Assembly: GCA_045612565.1 (NCBI GenBank)
Contig: JAZKZG010000065.1
Location: 1-34,080 of the forward strand
Direction of reading: 5' to 3'
Origin: RGIG9041 sp045612565
GTDB taxonomy: Bacteria > Bacillota > Clostridia > Oscillospirales > QAKW01
DNA: 34,080 bases
Part shown: in pieces, positions 1 through 6,127 of the stretch
How positions within the stretch are numbered: position 1 is the stretch's first letter
Layout: every line of letters starts with the position of its first letter
The notes under the pieces: model-generated
What the model was told of the DNA's origin: nothing
The model's input: the letters and a program-made list of their open reading frames with translations, nothing else
The model's database searches: none
Translations under genes and position numbers: made by a program

Positions 1-141
1 ATTTGGTTAAGAAGATAGGAGATAGATTATGCTTCAAAGAGCATTAAGCGGTAGCGGTGGCGGTGGGGGTTGCCCGACAGACATATTGAATTGGACGTAT
101 GTGGATAAACAAACCACGGGGAATTTTTATAGCGGAAGTGC
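1..141. repeat. Terminal direct repeat, left copy
   Basis: Bases 1-141 are identical to 33940-34080. The repeat cuts through a gene that is complete only at the left end, so it marks a circular molecule opened at an arbitrary point and not a biological terminal repeat. A 141-base overlap is what a de Bruijn assembler with k=141 leaves on a circular contig; that explanation is inference. Confidence 0.95.
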
Positions 142-361
142 AAGTTACACATTTGATTTTTCGACATATAAATACTTCTTTATGGTGGACGAGTTTGGTG
201 TTAGTAATTATTACTTTTTTGATGAAAGCAATACTGCTATAAAGGTTACAAACGTAACTGCGCAATATCCAGTTACGGTTTCACAAAGTGGAAATGTAAT
301 AACATTTAGCCAACCCGTTGCAGCTACTTCAAACGTGTTGATATATAGATTCACAGCATAA
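29..361 (+). CDS. Small glycine-headed tail-end protein (copy C)
   Basis: 110 aa. The protein starts with a short head and a Gly/Ser run (residues 8-14, SGGGGGC region), followed by about 90 residues rich in Tyr, Phe, Thr and Val that look like a single beta-sandwich domain; there is no signal peptide or membrane segment. RBS is AGGAG just upstream, and the start overlaps the end of the small membrane-protein gene at 33870-33986 once the circle is closed. It is the last gene of the late/tail transcript and is followed by a terminator. The two other glycine-headed proteins (32194-32499 and 33282-33632) have the same plan but unrelated bodies. I infer an exchangeable tail-tip or receptor-recognition part. 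Base composition is more AT-rich than the fibre gene. No family recognised. Confidence 0.7.
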   Translation: MLQRALSGSGGGGGCPTDILNWTYVDKQTTGNFYSGSASYTFDFSTYKYFFMVDEFGVSNYYFFDESNTAIKVTNVTAQYPVTVSQSGNVITFSQPVAATSNVLIYRFTA

Positions 362-429
362 TGACGATTTCTGTAACGAAAGCGAAATAACTTATTAAAG
401 AAAAAGCCGATATTTTTTAATAGGTTTTT

Positions 430-457
430 GCGTTGTTAAAGCAGATTTTAACACATT
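430..457. other. Candidate recombination core: inverted arms around a 6-bp spacer
   Basis: TGTTAAA (434-440), spacer GCAGAT (441-446), TTTAACA (447-453) form a perfect 7-bp inverted repeat; extended to 11 bp per arm, 7 of 11 positions match. Two inward arms around 6 bp is the geometry of a tyrosine-recombinase (Xer-type) crossover site, and an intact XerC/D-like gene starts at 646. The stretch 362-645 has no gene; it holds this dyad, short GCGTT repeats, the terminator and the regulated promoter. The role is inference; it could be a weak AT-rich hairpin. Confidence 0.3.
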
Positions 458-516
458 CAACACGTTGGATATGCGTTAAAAATGCGTTGGAACGAAAGCA
501 AAATAAACGAGATCAT

Positions 517-545
517 ATACCCCGCTGATCATGGCGGGGTATTTT
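517..545 (+). terminator. Intrinsic terminator of the late/tail operon
   Basis: Perfect 9-bp stem ATACCCCGC (517-525) / GCGGGGTAT (534-542) with an 8-base loop, followed by TTT. It lies between the last tail-end gene and the int1 promoter, so it separates late transcription from the recombinase gene. Confidence 0.8.
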
Positions 546-571
546 GATAAACGCCAGCGCCAAAAATCATA

Positions 572-600
572 TTGACACAGTGCGTGGCATAATATATCCT
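572..600 (+). promoter_or_regulatory. Promoter of the intact recombinase gene (int1)
   Basis: TTGACA (572-577), exactly 17 bp, then TATCCT (595-600). It is the only convincing promoter upstream of the GTG start at 646. Operator-like dyads overlap the -35 box and lie just past the -10 box, so I infer that the promoter is off in a lysogen. Confidence 0.6.
574..588. promoter_or_regulatory. Repressor operator O-int1a (one mismatch)
   Basis: GACAC-AGTGC-GTGGC, one mismatch from GACAC-N5-GTGTC, with T on the left and A on the right fitting the extended Y...R pattern. It overlaps the -35 box of the int1 promoter. Confidence 0.55.
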
Positions 601-603
601 AAC

Positions 604-618
604 GACACATAGAGTGTT
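604..618. promoter_or_regulatory. Repressor operator O-int1b (one mismatch)
   Basis: GACAC-ATAGA-GTGTT, one mismatch, flanked by C and G. It begins 4 bp after the -10 box, covering the expected start of transcription. Confidence 0.55.
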
Positions 619-645
619 GTTTGCAAAAAGGTAACGGCACTGGCC

Positions 646-1497
646 GTGATCGACGACACCAATATTACGATTGCACGTTATTATTTGGCGTCAAAAAAAC
701 AGGAGGGTTGCGCCGACGCAACCATAAAATCATACGCCGACACGTTGCGTATGATGTTTGGCTATATCGAAAAGCCGCTGGAGGAGATCAAGGTAAATGA
801 TGTGCGTATGTACCTTGCACAATACCAGCAACAGCGCGGTGTATCAAACCGCACGATGGACAAATACCGCCAAACTGTAAGCGGCTTTTTTGAGTGGGCG
901 TTAAACGAGGAATATATTACGAAAAACCCGTGCCGCAATATCAAGGGTATAAAGTATGTTGCAAAACAACGAAAGTCGTTGACACGGTTACAACTGGAGC
1001 GCTTGCGCCGATCATGCACGACAAAACGGGATTTGGCAATTGTTGACGTGCTTTACTCCACAGCATGCCGCGTAACCGAGTTAATCAACATGAAACTGGG
1101 CGACGTTGATTTTATAAATAATACAATTGAAATCATCGGAAAAGGCAATAAACCCAATACGGTATACCTCAATGACGCGGCGCGTTTATCACTTGAGGAA
1201 TATTTGGCCGAAAGGGACGATGACAGCGAGTTTTTGTTTGTTGGTTTGCGCAAGCCGCATGGCAAACTTAATAAACGGTCGGTGGAGCATATGATGGCAA
1301 AACTGGGCAAACAGTTTAATATGCAACTTTGCCCGCACATGATACGGCACACGTCGGCCACGCTGGCTTTAAAGGGCGGCATGACAATTACACAAGTACA
1401 AAAAATGCTGGGGCATGCGAGTGTCAACACGACACAAATATATGCCGAAACATCACAGGAGGACGTGGAGGCGGCCCACAGGCGTTACGTTGTTTAA
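646..1497 (+). CDS. Tyrosine recombinase, XerC/XerD-like (int1)
   Basis: 283 aa from a GTG start. An N-terminal SAM-like core-binding domain (about 1-100) precedes a complete catalytic domain with Arg142 (ACRVTEL), a beta-hairpin Lys near 165 (GKGNK), His231-x-x-Arg234 (HMIRHT), His257 (LGHAS) and nucleophile Tyr266. Length and lack of an arm-binding domain match Xer or simple phage recombinases, unlike int2, which has the longer AP2-like N-terminus. The RBS is weak (AAAAAGG, 13 bases from GTG). It is monocistronic, between a terminator upstream and a perfect terminator downstream, with a promoter that carries two repressor-type operators. It could integrate or excise the phage, resolve dimers, or rearrange the neighbouring tail-end cassette; the sequence does not decide. 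Confidence 0.92.
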   Translation: MIDDTNITIARYYLASKKQEGCADATIKSYADTLRMMFGYIEKPLEEIKVNDVRMYLAQYQQQRGVSNRTMDKYRQTVSGFFEWALNEEYITKNPCRNIKGIKYVAKQRKSLTRLQLERLRRSCTTKRDLAIVDVLYSTACRVTELINMKLGDVDFINNTIEIIGKGNKPNTVYLNDAARLSLEEYLAERDDDSEFLFVGLRKPHGKLNKRSVEHMMAKLGKQFNMQLCPHMIRHTSATLALKGGMTITQVQKMLGHASVNTTQIYAETSQEDVEAAHRRYVV

Positions 1498-1504
1498 CAT
1501 TAAG

Positions 1505-1526
1505 GCACCCGCATGGGTGCTTTTTT
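1505..1526 (+). terminator. Intrinsic terminator after int1
   Basis: GCACCC (1505-1510), loop GCAT, GGGTGC (1515-1520), then six T (1521-1526). It sits 8 bases after the int1 stop codon. It may also attenuate read-through into the lysis genes. Confidence 0.9.
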
Positions 1527-1539
1527 GCTGGAGGCATAT

Positions 1540-1617
1540 ATGGTTGTTTTCTTGATTTTTTTATTGGCGTTGCCGCTGGTTGCTTTTAACTTGGCGGTTT
1601 TGTTTTTTGACTGGTGA
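1540..1617 (+). CDS. 25-residue hydrophobic membrane peptide
   Basis: ATG with a GGAGG ribosome site 5 bases upstream encodes MVVFLIFLLALPLVAF...FFDW, almost entirely one membrane helix. It is the first frame of the lysis cassette. The good RBS and placement support translation; the short length leaves doubt. A holin accessory or pinholin-like role is only a guess. Confidence 0.45.
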   Translation: MVVFLIFLLALPLVAFNLAVLFFDW

Positions 1618-1636
1618 TCACGGGAGGGCAAAACGT

Positions 1637-2035
1637 ATGGAGGAATACATACAGGCCATAATTACGACAGCGGGCGTATTTATGGGCGTATGGGGTTTTA
1701 TTAAGGTGATAAGAGATATTAAAAAGACAAACGATGAGGAAGTAAAGCGGCAAGATCGGATTGACAAGGCGGTAAAAACAGTGGAGGACAACGCAGAAAA
1801 GTGGAGCAAGGGCCTTGATGACGTGTACGGGGAACGTGACGCCATCGTTAAACGGTATGACGGCCGCCTTGACGAGATGGAGGGCAAGATACAGCAATTA
1901 TACGCAATGGTTGTGTTGCTGATCAAAGCACAGGACGCCACGTTTGAGGAACAGGTTAAAAAAGGCGCTAACGGTGAAATTAAGAAAATGCACGACGAGT
2001 TAAACAACTTTATTTACGCAGAGATAGGGAAATGA
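1637..2035 (+). CDS. Membrane-anchored coiled-coil protein of the lysis cassette (XhlA-like plan)
   Basis: 132 aa from ATG 1637, chosen because GGGAGGG lies 8 bases upstream; the frame stays open further back without an RBS. Residues about 5-24 are hydrophobic (IITTAGVFMGVWGFIKVI), followed by a long charged helical stretch with heptad-like Leu/Met/Val spacing (about 30-95) and a second hydrophobic patch (YAMVVLLI). One membrane anchor plus coiled coil next to a holin matches the plan of XhlA-like phage lysis proteins, but I do not recognise a specific family. Its stop overlaps the next start (ATGA). Confidence 0.65.
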   Translation: MEEYIQAIITTAGVFMGVWGFIKVIRDIKKTNDEEVKRQDRIDKAVKTVEDNAEKWSKGLDDVYGERDAIVKRYDGRLDEMEGKIQQLYAMVVLLIKAQDATFEEQVKKGANGEIKKMHDELNNFIYAEIGK

Positions 2036-2163
2036 CAGAACATATACGAATTGGCGACATAACAGGATTTGACGACGCCGAGGTAATAGACATGGGCGAC
2101 GACGTTATGCTGGTACAGGAAAGCGAGGTGCAAACCAATGAAAATGAGCAACAAAACGTTTGA
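2032..2163 (+). CDS. Small acidic protein of the lysis cassette
   Basis: 43 aa, ATGA overlap with the gene before, and its 3' end overlaps the holin start by 26 bases. Strongly acidic (FDDAEVIDMGDD), no Cys, no membrane segment. The XkdX-like position (small acidic protein before the holin) is suggestive only. No function recognised. Confidence 0.5.
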   Translation: MTEHIRIGDITGFDDAEVIDMGDDVMLVQESEVQTNENEQQNV

Positions 2164-2344
2164 TATTCTCAAATACATTGCACAGTATTTTTTGCCCGCA
2201 CTGGGTACGCTGGTATTTGCAATTTGTAGCATATGGGGTTTGCCGTATGGCGAGCAAATCGTTGGGACCATTACGGCTGTTGACGCCTTTTTGGGCGCAT
2301 TGCTGGGCATATCAACGTATCAATATAAAAAGGATTTGAACTAA
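2138..2344 (+). CDS. Phage holin (Phage_holin_5_2-like)
   Basis: 68 aa with two membrane helices (about 13-33 and 41-60) and a short turn holding the signature IWGLPYGEQIVGTITAVDAFLG, typical of the small two-helix holins of Clostridia phages (PF16079 type). It would make the membrane lesions that release the lysin. A GAGGTG ribosome site is 7 bases upstream. The stop codon overlaps the lysin start (TAATG), so the two are translationally coupled. Confidence 0.88.
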   Translation: MKMSNKTFDILKYIAQYFLPALGTLVFAICSIWGLPYGEQIVGTITAVDAFLGALLGISTYQYKKDLN

Positions 2345-3114
2345 TGACCAAAAAGCAGATTGATTTTATAAACCTTGTAGCGCCCATAGCGGTTGCACAG
2401 GCGGCCAAACATAATAACGCCCTGTTTCCGTCCGTAACCATAGCACAGGCGGCCCAAGAGAGTGGCTGGGGCACCTCGACCAAGATGGTAAAAGCCAACG
2501 CCCTGTATGGCATAAAGGTTGGTAAAAGCGCTTGGAAATTTGGGACCGCATGGAAAGGCGCGGCGTATAAAACTGGTACCACAGAATATTACGACGGCAA
2601 GACCGCCACAAAAATTGTGGACTGGTTTAGACAGTACGACAACATAACGGACGCAACCGAGGACTATATGGACATGCTTTGTCATTGTGCCCGTTATAAG
2701 AACGCGTTAAACCGTAAAACCCCGCTGGAGTCGATCACGGCCATATACGCGGGCGGCTATGCGACTGGCCCCGACTATGTAGCGCATATTATGGCCATAA
2801 TCAACAACTGTAATTTGCAGATATACGACAAACAGGGGTACATGCCCTCGTCTTTGTGGCAGATCGGGCAAACATACACAACACAACAGGACCTTAATGT
2901 GCGACGCGAGCCTAACGGTGCCCTTGTGGCATATTATGAACTGACCAAGAACGGACAGGCCCATGCGTTTGTTGGTCCCAGCGGCGGGGCCGTATTAAAG
3001 CGCGGCACCAAGGTGACGATCAAAGACATTATGACCGTTGGTACGTGTGTATGGCTCAAAATCCCATCGGGTTGGATTTGCGGCAAAAATTCAAAAAATA
3101 TTTATGTTATATGA
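2344..3114 (+). CDS. Endolysin: glucosaminidase (GH73-like) with SH3-type C-terminus
   Basis: 256 aa. Residues about 5-155 form a LYZ2/GH73-type N-acetylglucosaminidase domain; Glu39 in the motif AQESGWGTS is the expected general acid. After a linker, about 175-256 resemble a bacterial SH3 wall-binding domain (LNVRREPNG, VTIKDIMTVGTCVWLKI, GWICG). It cleaves the glycan strand of host peptidoglycan. There is no signal peptide, so export depends on the holin encoded immediately upstream. Last gene of the lysis cassette, followed by a terminator. Confidence 0.88.
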   Translation: MTKKQIDFINLVAPIAVAQAAKHNNALFPSVTIAQAAQESGWGTSTKMVKANALYGIKVGKSAWKFGTAWKGAAYKTGTTEYYDGKTATKIVDWFRQYDNITDATEDYMDMLCHCARYKNALNRKTPLESITAIYAGGYATGPDYVAHIMAIINNCNLQIYDKQGYMPSSLWQIGQTYTTQQDLNVRREPNGALVAYYELTKNGQAHAFVGPSGGAVLKRGTKVTIKDIMTVGTCVWLKIPSGWICGKNSKNIYVI

Positions 3115-3156
3115 CAAACTGTTTTTGTTTTCATATAAGTACCTCCCTATAAAATG

Positions 3157-3182
3157 GCACCCCATAACGGGGTGCTTTTTTT
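3157..3182 (+). terminator. Intrinsic terminator after the lysis cassette
   Basis: GCACCCC (3157-3163), loop ATAAC, GGGGTGC (3169-3175), then seven T (3176-3182). It separates rightward lysis transcription from the leftward lysogeny operon. On the minus strand the hairpin is followed by CATTTTAT, so it may also stop leftward transcripts. Confidence 0.9.
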
Positions 3183-3363
3183 GTTGGTATATAAGTTGGT
3201 ACACAAATAATGCTGGAGCCGCTTATACGTGCAAATGGGCAATACTTTAAAAAATATTTCGGGGGTGCATAAAAAGGCGGTCCCCTTGATTTTATTACGT
3301 TTTGTTATGTTTTAATTGCGTATGTTACGGTTTGGTTGGTACACGGGTAAGTACACGGGTTGG
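3183..3363. other. Putative attP region with integrase arm-type repeats
   Basis: There is no gene here. It holds GTTGGTA at 3183-3189, 3195-3201 and 3335-3341, GTTGGTACAC twice (3195-3204 and 3335-3344), and GTACACGGGT twice with a 12-bp period (3339-3348 and 3351-3360). Clustered short direct repeats beside the 3' end of an integrase gene are typical of arm-type binding sites flanking attP. The crossover core cannot be placed without a host junction. Confidence 0.45.
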
Positions 3364-4354
3364 TTACAACCTATTTACCGCCTCCAGCATAACATCGAGG
3401 GGCACATGGGTGTATATGTCCGTCACGTCGGTTGTTGAATGACCCACGATGGCTTTTAATACGTGTTGCTCGCACCCGCTTTGAGTCATAAGTGATACAA
3501 AAGTGTGCCGCGTTTCATGTATGCAATGATTTGGCAACAAGTGTTTAAAATGCCGATTGAAAGTTGTGTGCGGTGGCACTGGTATGATCGGCAATATCTT
3601 TAATATCTTATCGCACAACGGGACTATACGCACGCCAGCCTTGGTTTTGGCCCGCCTTATTTCAATATAATTGTCGTGGCAACAATCGGGCGTTAGGTCG
3701 CGTAATTCAGAATACCGCAACCCCGTGTATATGTAGGTAAGTATGAGTTTTGCGTACTCGTTTTGGTCCGCAATGCTCCACTTGGTCCGCAATGCTCCAC
3801 AGCATGTTGATTTCGTCCTTGGATATTATGGTACGCGGCGATCTTGGGCGCCGTACCTCGGCCTTGGCTGGTAACACAATCGTGCTGTTAAGGTTGAGCG
3901 CCGATACTGGCATATAGTTGTGTCCGACCGCATACTCAAACAACAAATTTAACAGGCGCATTATACGCGGTAGACTGTTGGCCGTTGCGTCCACGTCATT
4001 GTAAAACCGCTGTAACACCGTGCGGTCAATGTCTTTTACTTTCATATCCTTTAACAGGCCACAATGGGCATATAACGCCCTATATTGGCGCAATGTATTG
4101 TCGGCCTTGTCTTTTTCGCGTTGCGCGTACCAGTCCGTGTATATTTCGTCGAGCGTCTTATTGCTGATCGTGTACGGGTTGGCGTTGTACTCGTTAAGCG
4201 CGGCCTCGGCCTCGCGTTTGGTCCTGTAATATCCTTGGTATTTTATAATCGGGTTGCCGTTTTGTTTCCAGCCAATGACGCGGCGTATTGCCCACGGCTT
4301 GCGACGGTTTCCCGATAATTTGATAATTGTACCCATACCGTTTGCGCGTTTCAT
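3364..4354 (-). pseudogene. Second tyrosine integrase (int2), frame broken by a 19-bp tandem duplication
   Basis: The first part (4354 back to 3707, 215 aa) has an AP2-like arm-binding N-terminus (GTIIKLSGNRRKPWAIR) and a core-binding SAM domain (LDEIYTDWYAQREKD). The catalytic domain (TGLRYSEL, HETRHTF, VGHSTTDVTDIYTHV with its Tyr) is in another frame, 3792-3364. The break is an exact tandem repeat of 19 bp at 3763-3781 and 3782-3800. With one copy removed, the frame joins cleanly (INMLWSIADQ-NEYAKLIL) and gives 972 bases, 323 aa, the usual length for this family. It follows the repressor with an ATGA overlap. It may be inactive, reversible by slippage, or a minor variant captured in assembly. 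Confidence 0.88.
3763..3800. repeat. 19-bp perfect tandem duplication inside int2
   Basis: TTGGTCCGCAATGCTCCAC occurs at 3763-3781 and again immediately at 3782-3800 with no mismatch. Nineteen is not a multiple of three, so the duplication shifts the reading frame of the integrase. Confidence 0.97.
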
Positions 4355-4668
4355 AGGTCAACCTCCTTTGCCAAAAACTTTGCGTACGACATAAGGCGCT
4401 CGCGGTATTCCTTGCTGGAGCGCATACATTCTATAATATAACGCTCGTTGACCGACAGATCGCTTGCGGGTTTCTCACCGATAAGGTATTGCATTTCACA
4501 ATTAAACACGTCGGCTATTGCCTCCAGCGTTTCGTATGTCGGCTCACGGGTGCCTTGTTCCCAGTTGCCCACAGCAGACCGCGTAACCCCCAGCCGTTGC
4601 GCCATTTCGTCTTGGCTCCAGCCATTGTCTTTTCGTAGTTGTTTAACCCTTTTTGAGAATATAGACAT
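4351..4668 (-). CDS. Phage repressor, HTH_XRE family (CI-like)
   Basis: 105 aa starting at ATG 4668-4666, chosen because AAGGAGG lies 7 bases upstream; the frame extends back without an RBS. Residues about 5-60 are a classical XRE helix-turn-helix (LRKDNGWSQDEMAQRLGVTRSAVGNWEQG), then a short helical C-terminus (about 70-105) that may dimerise. There is no peptidase domain, so induction cannot be by LexA-like self-cleavage. It is transcribed leftward, in one operon with int2, and divergent from the early operon. The intervening region has three dyads fitting GACAC-N5-GTGTC, its likely operators. Confidence 0.88.
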   Translation of the reverse strand: MSIFSKRVKQLRKDNGWSQDEMAQRLGVTRSAVGNWEQGTREPTYETLEAIADVFNCEMQYLIGEKPASDLSVNERYIIECMRSSKEYRERLMSYAKFLAKEVDL

Positions 4669-4691
4669 ATAAAACACCTCCTTATGTGTCC

Positions 4692-4700
4692 ATAATAACA
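4692..4700 (-). promoter_or_regulatory. Extended -10 promoter of the repressor-integrase operon
   Basis: On the minus strand TGTTATTAT reads as an extended -10 (TG, one base, TATTAT); no good -35 is seen at the right distance. It lies 24 bases before the repressor start codon. The operator at 4706-4720 occupies the place where a -35 would be, compatible with autoregulation. Confidence 0.45.
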
Positions 4701-4705
4701 TAAAT

Positions 4706-4756
4706 GACACAAAAAGTGTTGACACATTTAGTGTGTCGTGCTACACTATCCGTGTC
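4706..4756. promoter_or_regulatory. Immunity region: three tandem operators
   Basis: O1 4706-4720 GACAC-AAAAA-GTGTT, O2 4721-4735 GACAC-ATTTA-GTGTG (also readable as GACACA-N5-TGTGTC), O3 4742-4756 TACAC-TATCC-GTGTC. Each has one mismatch from GACAC-N5-GTGTC. O2 overlaps the -35 and O3 the -10 of the rightward early promoter; O1 is upstream of the leftward -10. This is the usual geometry of a temperate phage switch. Confidence 0.75.
4719..4747 (+). promoter_or_regulatory. Rightward early promoter (PR-like)
   Basis: TTGACA (4719-4724), exactly 17 bp, TACACT (4742-4747). It drives the early operon that starts at 4797. Both boxes are covered by the operators at 4721-4735 and 4742-4756. Confidence 0.8.
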
Positions 4757-4769
4757 GGGTGGTCCGACA
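4753..4769 (+). other. 5' leader hairpin of the early transcript
   Basis: TGTCGG (4753-4758), loop GTGGT, CCGACA (4764-4769). It lies at the expected 5' end of the early mRNA, ahead of AGGAGG at 4783. There is no T run, so it is not a terminator; it could protect the mRNA end. The GTCGG/CCGAC halves recur in the dyad at 10864-10879. Confidence 0.45.
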
Positions 4770-4796
4770 GGGTGTTTATAACAGGAGGAAAATAAC

Positions 4797-5264
4797 ATGG
4801 CAAGAAAATGGTACGGAAGTCTTAACAACAGAGTTGATGAAAACAAAATGTATTGCGACACGATCGAGGTCGGCACAGGCATGACGGAGTATTCATGGAG
4901 CGACCGCCACGCATACGAGGTTACAAGGGTTAAAGATCAGAAACACGTATGGGTCCGCGAGTACGACGTAAAGCATGTTGGTGAGGCTTTTACAAATAAC
5001 TGGGAATTGATAAGCAACCCCGAAAACCCCGAAACATACATGACCAAGCGCGGCAATTACTGGTATAAGACGGTGATTATTACGGCCGACGACGTAAAGG
5101 AGATCGAGGCATTGCCCGAGTCGGAGCGCGTACAAGGTTTGTTGTGGTTATGCCACAACGACGTTAACAAAGAGGACGTGCTGGCCAAGGGTAAGGTTAC
5201 GAAGTACCACAGGGCCAACGTATCATTTGGAGTTGCTGATTACTATTACGATTACGAATTTTAA
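4797..5264 (+). CDS. Conserved phage protein of unknown function, first early gene
   Basis: 155 aa, ATG with AGGAGGAAA upstream. It opens MARKWYGSLNNRVDENKMY, a start I associate with a conserved protein of unknown function found on Firmicutes phages and mobile elements. It is soluble, rich in Tyr, Trp and acidic residues, with no Cys cluster or membrane segment. As the first gene after the regulated early promoter it should be made at once on induction or infection, so host takeover or anti-defence is conceivable, but nothing in the sequence shows it. Confidence 0.8.
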   Translation: MARKWYGSLNNRVDENKMYCDTIEVGTGMTEYSWSDRHAYEVTRVKDQKHVWVREYDVKHVGEAFTNNWELISNPENPETYMTKRGNYWYKTVIITADDVKEIEALPESERVQGLLWLCHNDVNKEDVLAKGKVTKYHRANVSFGVADYYYDYEF

Positions 5265-5274
5265 AACATGGCAC

Positions 5275-5292
5275 GGGGCGGGCAACCGCCCC
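5275..5292 (+). other. Intercistronic GC hairpin before an RBS
   Basis: Perfect 7-bp stem GGGGCGG (5275-5281), GCAA tetraloop of GNRA type, CCGCCCC (5286-5292). AAGGAGG follows 6 bases later. There is no T run, so it is unlikely to be a terminator; more likely an mRNA stabiliser or processing signal. Confidence 0.6.
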
Positions 5293-5312
5293 ACGGATAA
5301 GGAGGTAAGGAT

Positions 5313-5489
5313 ATGACAGTATTACGGATAAAGGTTGATTTGGTTAACGATAGGTACATGGCCGTAAAAGATTACGGGGACGACTCGGGTTATTTGGAGG
5401 AAATAGGCGAGGGCGTAACGCCCAGTGAGGCCGTAAAGGATTTGCTCGCACAGTGCGGCGAGTATAACACCAAGGCATACAGGGATTGA
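5313..5489 (+). CDS. Small acidic early protein, unknown
   Basis: 58 aa, ATG preceded by AAGGAGG. Begins MTVLRIKVDLVNDRYMAVKDYGDD and ends with a Cys-containing helix. No membrane segment or metal cluster. It is separated from its neighbours on both sides by GC hairpins followed by ribosome sites, so it behaves as an individually translated unit in the early operon. No family recognised. Confidence 0.65.
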   Translation: MTVLRIKVDLVNDRYMAVKDYGDDSGYLEEIGEGVTPSEAVKDLLAQCGEYNTKAYRD

Positions 5490-5500
5490 TAAACAAGGGC

Positions 5501-5522
5501 GGCGGGTCCCTTGAAACCCGCC
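5501..5522 (+). other. Intercistronic GC hairpin before an RBS
   Basis: Perfect 7-bp stem GGCGGGT (5501-5507) / ACCCGCC (5516-5522), loop of 8 bases, then AAGGAGG 5 bases later. Same arrangement as at 5275-5292. Confidence 0.6.
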
Positions 5523-5541
5523 AGCATAAGGAGGTAATGGC

Positions 5542-5919
5542 ATGGAAGAAATTAAGTGTGTAATGTGCGACAAGATCATAGGCGAGTATATATACGACGG
5601 GGCGCTATCATCGCCGCTGGGTGCAATCCCTTGTTACAATCAAAAAATGGATTATCGAAAGGCCGCCCATGTGTATTTTAACGGCCGCGATAAAGAGGGT
5701 AAAAAGAAAAACGGTAATATGTGCAAAAAATGCGCGAGGCAATACTGGACGGAGGGCAAAACCTATTATGTGAGATTTAACTACCACGGAAAACCTACCA
5801 GTATATATGGCGACAACGGAGAGAAGTTTTACACAAAACAAAACGCACTGGACGCGCTGGAACGCATGGAGGCAAAAAACCCAAATACACGGTATTGGAT
5901 TGATGAAAAGACAATATAA
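5542..5919 (+). CDS. Zinc-ribbon-type early protein
   Basis: 125 aa. Two Cys pairs, CVMC near residues 6-9 and CKKC near 61-64, form a probable zinc-binding treble-clef or ribbon. The C-terminal half (YYVRFNYHGKPTSIYGDNGEKFYTKQNALDAL) resembles a small AP2-like beta-sheet/helix fold with a YTKQNALDAL helix. Good RBS AAGGAGG. Probably binds nucleic acid or protein; function unknown. Confidence 0.7.
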   Translation: MEEIKCVMCDKIIGEYIYDGALSSPLGAIPCYNQKMDYRKAAHVYFNGRDKEGKKKNGNMCKKCARQYWTEGKTYYVRFNYHGKPTSIYGDNGEKFYTKQNALDALERMEAKNPNTRYWIDEKTI

Positions 5920-5932
5920 GGAGGGCAAGATC

Positions 5933-6127
5933 ATGGCATATATACCCGATATGACCGAGAGATACCCCGAGGGTTTGAGTACGGAGTTTATACCCGACGC
6001 GGAGTGTAGGGCATGGGCCGAGTACGCAAAGGACTTGGAAAAGGACAGAGAAATGGAGGCGGCGGGATTTGTATTTGACCGTTACAAAGGTTGGTACAAA
6101 CCCGATAACGAGGAGGTGCTGATATGA
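5933..6127 (+). CDS. Small early protein, unknown
   Basis: 64 aa from ATG 5933, preceded by AAGGAGGG. Acidic and aromatic (MAYIPDMTERYPEGLSTEF), helical middle (ECRAWAEYAKDLEKDREME), C-terminal motif GFVFDRYKGWYKP. Its stop overlaps the next start (ATGA). The frame upstream of the ATG is a shadow of the previous gene. Confidence 0.65.
   Translation: MAYIPDMTERYPEGLSTEFIPDAECRAWAEYAKDLEKDREMEAAGFVFDRYKGWYKPDNEEVLI

Noticed and set aside
581..610. dif-like sequence GCATAATATATCC upstream of int1
   Set aside because: It resembles dif only in the AT-rich middle, and the same bases are better explained as promoter and operators.
2353..2362. AAAGCAGATT shared with the dyad at 438-447 as a second crossover site
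   Set aside because: Only ten bases match, without inverted arms, and it lies in the coding start of the lysin.
3763..3800. Translational frameshift to explain the split integrase
   Set aside because: The exact 19-bp tandem duplication accounts fully for the frame change.
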